DNA of 8,601 bases from Prevotella sp. CAG:732 (GTDB lineage Bacteria > Bacteroidota > Bacteroidia > Bacteroidales > Bacteroidaceae). The stretch spans positions 16,215 to 24,815 of the forward strand of contig FR893212.1 in the NCBI GenBank assembly GCA_000436035.1, read 5' to 3'. Position 1 is the stretch's first letter, and the number at the start of each line of letters is the position of its first letter. Position numbers and translations under genes: made by a program. This document shows positions 6,172-8,601 of the stretch, piece after piece. The notes below the pieces were generated by a model. The model was not told the origin of the DNA. It was given only the letters and a program-made list of their open reading frames with translations, and made no database searches.

Positions 6172-7599
6172 TTAGAACTCTGCGTTCTTTGGTGTACGTG
6201 GGAAAGGAATCACGTCGCGGATGTTCTGCATACCGGTTACGAAGAGAATCAAGCGCTCGAAACCGAGGCCGAAACCTGCATGAGGGCATGAACCGTACTT
6301 ACGTGTGTCGAGATACCAAGTCATATCCTTCATTGGGATATTGCGAGACTCTATCTCACCCATCAACTTGTCGTAGCTCTCCTCACGTACAGAACCACCG
6401 ATAATCTCACCAATCTGTGGGAACAAGACATCGGTACCCTGAACAGTCTGACCGCTCTTGCCACCGAAGCCACTCTCCTCCTCGTCTATCTTCATATAGA
6501 ATGCCTTGATAGCCTTAGGATAGTTGGTCATGATGACAGGCTTCTTGAAGTGCTCCTCTACCAAGAAGCGCTCGTGCTCTGAAGCCAAGTCGTCGCCCCA
6601 CTCGCATGGGAACTCAAACTTCTTGCCATTTGCGATAGCCTCCTGGAGAATGCGGATACCCTCTGTGTAAGGAAGATGAACAAACTCAGAGTCGAGAACA
6701 CCCTGAAGACGAGCAATCAAGCCCTTGTCTATCATCTTGTTGAGGAACTCCAAGTCGTCCTTGCAGTTATCGAGTGCCCAACGGATACAATACTTGATGA
6801 AGTCTTCCTCCAACTCCATCAAACCATCCATATCCATGAAAGCGACCTCTGGCTCTACCATCCAGAACTCAGCCAGGTGGCGAGGTGTATTACTGTTCTC
6901 TGCACGGAAGGTTGGACCGAAGGTATAGATGGCGCCGAGTGCTGTAGCACCGAGCTCACCCTCCAACTGACCGGAAACGGTCAATGAAGTCTGCTTACCG
7001 AAGAAATCATCAGAATAGTCAATCTTGCCATCCTCTGTCTTCTTCAGGTTGTAGAGATTCTTGGTGGTTACCTGGAACATCTGACCGGCTCCCTCGCAGT
7101 CGCTGGCTGTGATAAGCGGTGTATTGAAATAGAAATATCCATGCTCGTGGAAGTAGGTGTGGATAGCCATCGCCATGTTGTGGCGGATACGCATCACGGC
7201 ACCGAAGGTATTGGTACGGAGACGAAGGTGAGCATACTGACGCATGTACTCGAAGCTCTGTCCCTTCTTCTGCATAGGATAGTCATTGCCGCAGAGGCCA
7301 TAAATTTCGATGGTATCACACTGAATCTCAACAGTCTGTCCCTTGCCCTGGCTCTCCACCAAAGTACCGACAGCACTGATACAAGCACCGGTAGTAATCT
7401 GACGTAGCTGATTCTCATCGACCTTGGATGGGTCAACTACTATCTGAATATTATTAATAGTAGAACCATCGTTAAGAGCGATAAAATCGACTGCTTTGCT
7501 ACTACGATGAGTACGAACCCATCCCTTTACATTCACGATTGAGCCGTAGGCTGTGCTCTTGAGCAAGTCAACGACTTTAGTTCTTTTTACTTTTTCCAT
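6172..7599 (-). CDS. asnS: Asparaginyl-tRNA synthetase
   Basis: Cytoplasmic class IIb aminoacyl-tRNA synthetase that charges tRNA-Asn with asparagine using ATP. It has 475 residues, against about 466 in E. coli. An N-terminal OB-fold anticodon-binding domain (about 18-100, with VKGWVRTHRSSKAVDFIALNDG) is followed by the class II catalytic core: the motif 1 region with PLITASDCEGAGQMFQVT (161-178), motif 2 at FRAENSNTPRHLAEF (231-245), IGEIIGGSVREE (396-407), and motif 3 at GFGLGFERL (442-450), ending in RDVIPFPRTPKNAEF. FRAENSNTPRH and the C-terminal block separate it from AspRS and LysRS. A short extra segment near 374-386 (EESGFGGKSGQTV) enlarges a loop compared with E. coli. The ATG at 7599 follows an A-rich leader. 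It is separated from the upstream gene by a strong terminator and probably leads a unit with the two transglutaminase-like genes. The presence of AsnRS points to direct Asn-tRNA formation rather than only the transamidation route. Confidence 0.98.
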   Translation of the reverse strand: MEKVKRTKVVDLLKSTAYGSIVNVKGWVRTHRSSKAVDFIALNDGSTINNIQIVVDPSKVDENQLRQITTGACISAVGTLVESQGKGQTVEIQCDTIEIYGLCGNDYPMQKKGQSFEYMRQYAHLRLRTNTFGAVMRIRHNMAMAIHTYFHEHGYFYFNTPLITASDCEGAGQMFQVTTKNLYNLKKTEDGKIDYSDDFFGKQTSLTVSGQLEGELGATALGAIYTFGPTFRAENSNTPRHLAEFWMVEPEVAFMDMDGLMELEEDFIKYCIRWALDNCKDDLEFLNKMIDKGLIARLQGVLDSEFVHLPYTEGIRILQEAIANGKKFEFPCEWGDDLASEHERFLVEEHFKKPVIMTNYPKAIKAFYMKIDEEESGFGGKSGQTVQGTDVLFPQIGEIIGGSVREESYDKLMGEIESRNIPMKDMTWYLDTRKYGSCPHAGFGLGFERLILFVTGMQNIRDVIPFPRTPKNAEF

Positions 7600-7613
7600 T
7601 TTTCTAATAGGTT

Positions 7614-7643
7614 AAAAAGGAGACTAAACAGATAGTCTCCTTT
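7614..7643 (-). terminator. Intrinsic terminator of the pseudouridine synthase gene
   Basis: Minus-strand RNA forms a perfect 11-bp stem, AAAGGAGACTA (7643-7633) with TAGTCTCCTTT (7626-7616), with a 6-base loop and a T5 run completed at 7614. It begins 20 bases after the stop of the upstream gene and ends 14 bases before the asnS ATG. Perfect pairing, the GGAGAC core and the T run make this a confident call. Confidence 0.85.
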
Positions 7644-7657
7644 CTTATTATATCAAA
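7627..7657 (-). promoter_or_regulatory. Tentative asnS promoter overlapping the terminator
   Basis: The minus strand has TTTG (7654-7657), exactly 19 bases, then TATCTGTT (7627-7634), which matches TAnnTTTG at four of six fixed positions. The spacing equals that of the trpS promoter. The start point would fall near 7618-7622, inside or just before the second terminator arm, so the asnS transcript would lack the first arm and escape termination. No better match was seen in the 64-base gap; asnS must otherwise rely on read-through or an upstream promoter. Confidence 0.3.
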
Positions 7658-7663
7658 TATCAT

Positions 7664-8601
7664 TTATTCGAAAGCACCCATGCGGAGCATGTCAACCTCT
7701 TTCTCTGTGAGGAATCGCCAGTCACCACGACGGAGATTCTTCTTGGTCAAGCCAGCGAACTGAACACGATCCAACTTGGTTACACGATAGCCAAGGCTCT
7801 CGAAGATACGGCGAACAATACGGTTCTTGCCGCTGTGGATCTCGATGCCTACCTGTGCCTTGTCACGATCGTCTGCATACTCAATAGCATCAGCCTTGAT
7901 CTCACCATCTTCCAAGGTTACGCCCTCACGAATCTGCTCCATGTCATGAGCAGTGAGATTCTTGTCGAGATGTACATGATATACCTTCTTCTTCAAGAAC
8001 TTAGGGTGAGTGAGCTTGCTAGCCAAGTCACCATCGTTGGTCAAAAGAAGTACACCAGTTGTATTGCGGTCGAGACGACCTACAGGATAGATGCGCTCAG
8101 GGCAAACGTCCTTGACGAGATCCATCACGGTCTTGCGCTGCTGAGGGTCATCGCTAGTAGTTACGTAATCCTTTGGCTTATTGAGCAATACATAAACCTT
8201 CTTCTCCAATGTAACAGGAGCGTCATGGAACTTCACCTCATCGGTACGAAGAATCTTTGTACCCAACTCAGTTACTACCTCACCATTAACAGTGACAACA
8301 CCTGCCTGGATGAACTCATCAGCCTCACGGCGAGAGCATACACCTGCATTGGCAAGGAACTTGTTCAAACGCAATGGCTCATTTGGATCGAAGTTCTCCT
8401 CCTTGTACTCGATACGCTTCTTCAAGCTATACTTAGCATTTGGATCGTATCCTGGAGTGTGCTGACGATAGCCACCTTGTGGACGACCGTAGCCACCACG
8501 GTTGTTGTTGTAGCCACCTTGTGGACGACCGTAGCCACCACGGTTGTTGTTGTAGCCACCTTGCTGACGACCGTAGCCACCACCACGATTGTTTTTGTTG
8601 C
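7664..8601 (-). CDS. RsuA/RluB-family rRNA pseudouridine synthase with Gly/Arg-rich N-terminal tail, 5' end cut by window
   Basis: Converts a specific uridine of ribosomal RNA to pseudouridine; RluB (23S rRNA) is the likely counterpart, but RluE, RluF or RsuA specificity cannot be excluded. The frame is open to the window edge, with 311 full codons visible and the true start outside. A start at the TTG at 8425 is not credible because the frame continues upstream into a repetitive tail. Order: repeat tail (visible residues 1-44), linker, S4 RNA-binding domain (about 76-120, RLNKFLANAGVCSRREADEF ... VNG), then the pseudouridine synthase domain with the catalytic Asp in GRLDRNTTGVLLL (codon 8069-8071), KKKVYHV, and GKNRIVRRIFESLGYRVTKL, ending in LRRGDWRFLTEKE. 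The C-terminal blocks are standard for the family. The tail of NNNRGGYGRPQGGY units is probably disordered and RNA-binding. The gene ends at its own terminator. Confidence 0.93.
   Translation of the reverse strand, partial: NKNNRGGGYGRQQGGYNNNRGGYGRPQGGYNNNRGGYGRPQGGYRQHTPGYDPNAKYSLKKRIEYKEENFDPNEPLRLNKFLANAGVCSRREADEFIQAGVVTVNGEVVTELGTKILRTDEVKFHDAPVTLEKKVYVLLNKPKDYVTTSDDPQQRKTVMDLVKDVCPERIYPVGRLDRNTTGVLLLTNDGDLASKLTHPKFLKKKVYHVHLDKNLTAHDMEQIREGVTLEDGEIKADAIEYADDRDKAQVGIEIHSGKNRIVRRIFESLGYRVTKLDRVQFAGLTKKNLRRGDWRFLTEKEVDMLRMGAFE
8469..8601 (-). repeat. 42-bp tandem repeat coding for 14-residue Arg/Gly/Asn/Tyr units
   Basis: Two identical 42-bp units (8469-8510 and 8511-8552) are followed by a third, diverged unit that runs to the window edge and has a three-base insertion near 8581. 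Each unit codes for NNNRGGYGRPQGGY (Q for P in the outer unit). As 42 is a multiple of three, copy number can change without breaking the frame. The array probably continues beyond the window. Confidence 0.9.

Noticed and set aside
5416..6291. Plus-strand open frame of 291 codons opposite the 608-residue protein and the end of asnS
   Set aside because: It crosses two convincing minus-strand genes and the gap between them, with no signal peptide, domain or promoter of its own.
7600..7663. T-box or other amino-acid-sensing leader for asnS
   Set aside because: The gap is only 64 bases and lacks the specifier stem and the T-box sequence; it holds just one simple terminator hairpin.
8423..8425. 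TTG codon as start of the pseudouridine synthase
   Set aside because: The frame continues upstream through a linker and the Gly/Arg-rich repeats to the window edge, so the codon is an internal Leu.

Overview
The window looks like chromosomal DNA of a member of the Bacteroidota, most probably a Prevotella/Segatella-type gut or oral species. Two lines of evidence support this: a clear Bacteroidota-type promoter (TTTG, 19 bases, TACCTTTG) in front of trpS, and protein families typical of the phylum (paired secreted DUF3857/transglutaminase-like proteins, an RsuA/RluB pseudouridine synthase with a glycine/arginine-rich N-terminal tail, A-rich start regions). The genus is an inference from general resemblance and was not tested. 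All six genes lie on the minus strand, so transcription runs from high to low coordinates. No mobile element, tRNA, rRNA, CRISPR array or gene-free stretch above 300 bases is present.

In transcription order: (1) 8601-7664, a pseudouridine synthase whose 5' end lies outside the window, with a tail built of 14-residue Gly/Arg/Asn/Tyr repeats; (2) a strong intrinsic terminator at 7614-7643; (3) asnS, asparaginyl-tRNA synthetase, 7599-6172; (4) a 93-base gap with a 15-bp hairpin that pairs fully only in minus-strand RNA; (5) a secreted transglutaminase-fold protein with an intact Cys-His-Asp triad, 6078-4252; (6) a larger secreted relative, 4185-2026, in which the whole triad is gone; (7) a long hairpin terminator interlocked with the trpS promoter, 1950-2012; (8) trpS, a tryptophanyl-tRNA synthetase of the Deinococcus TrpRS II-like subgroup, 1924-836; (9) 19 bases later, a DinF-subfamily MATE transporter running off the window at position 1.

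The likely transcription units are the pseudouridine synthase alone (3' end), asnS plus the two transglutaminase-like genes, and trpS plus dinF. The housekeeping genes serve translation (rRNA modification, Asn and Trp charging). The least understood part is the pair of envelope proteins between the two synthetases: one looks like an active papain-like transglutaminase/protease, and the other keeps the fold but has no Cys or His in its core, which suggests a binding or partner role. No unmistakably new system is visible. The active/dead pair, the interlocked terminator-promoter and the repeat tail are the best leads.
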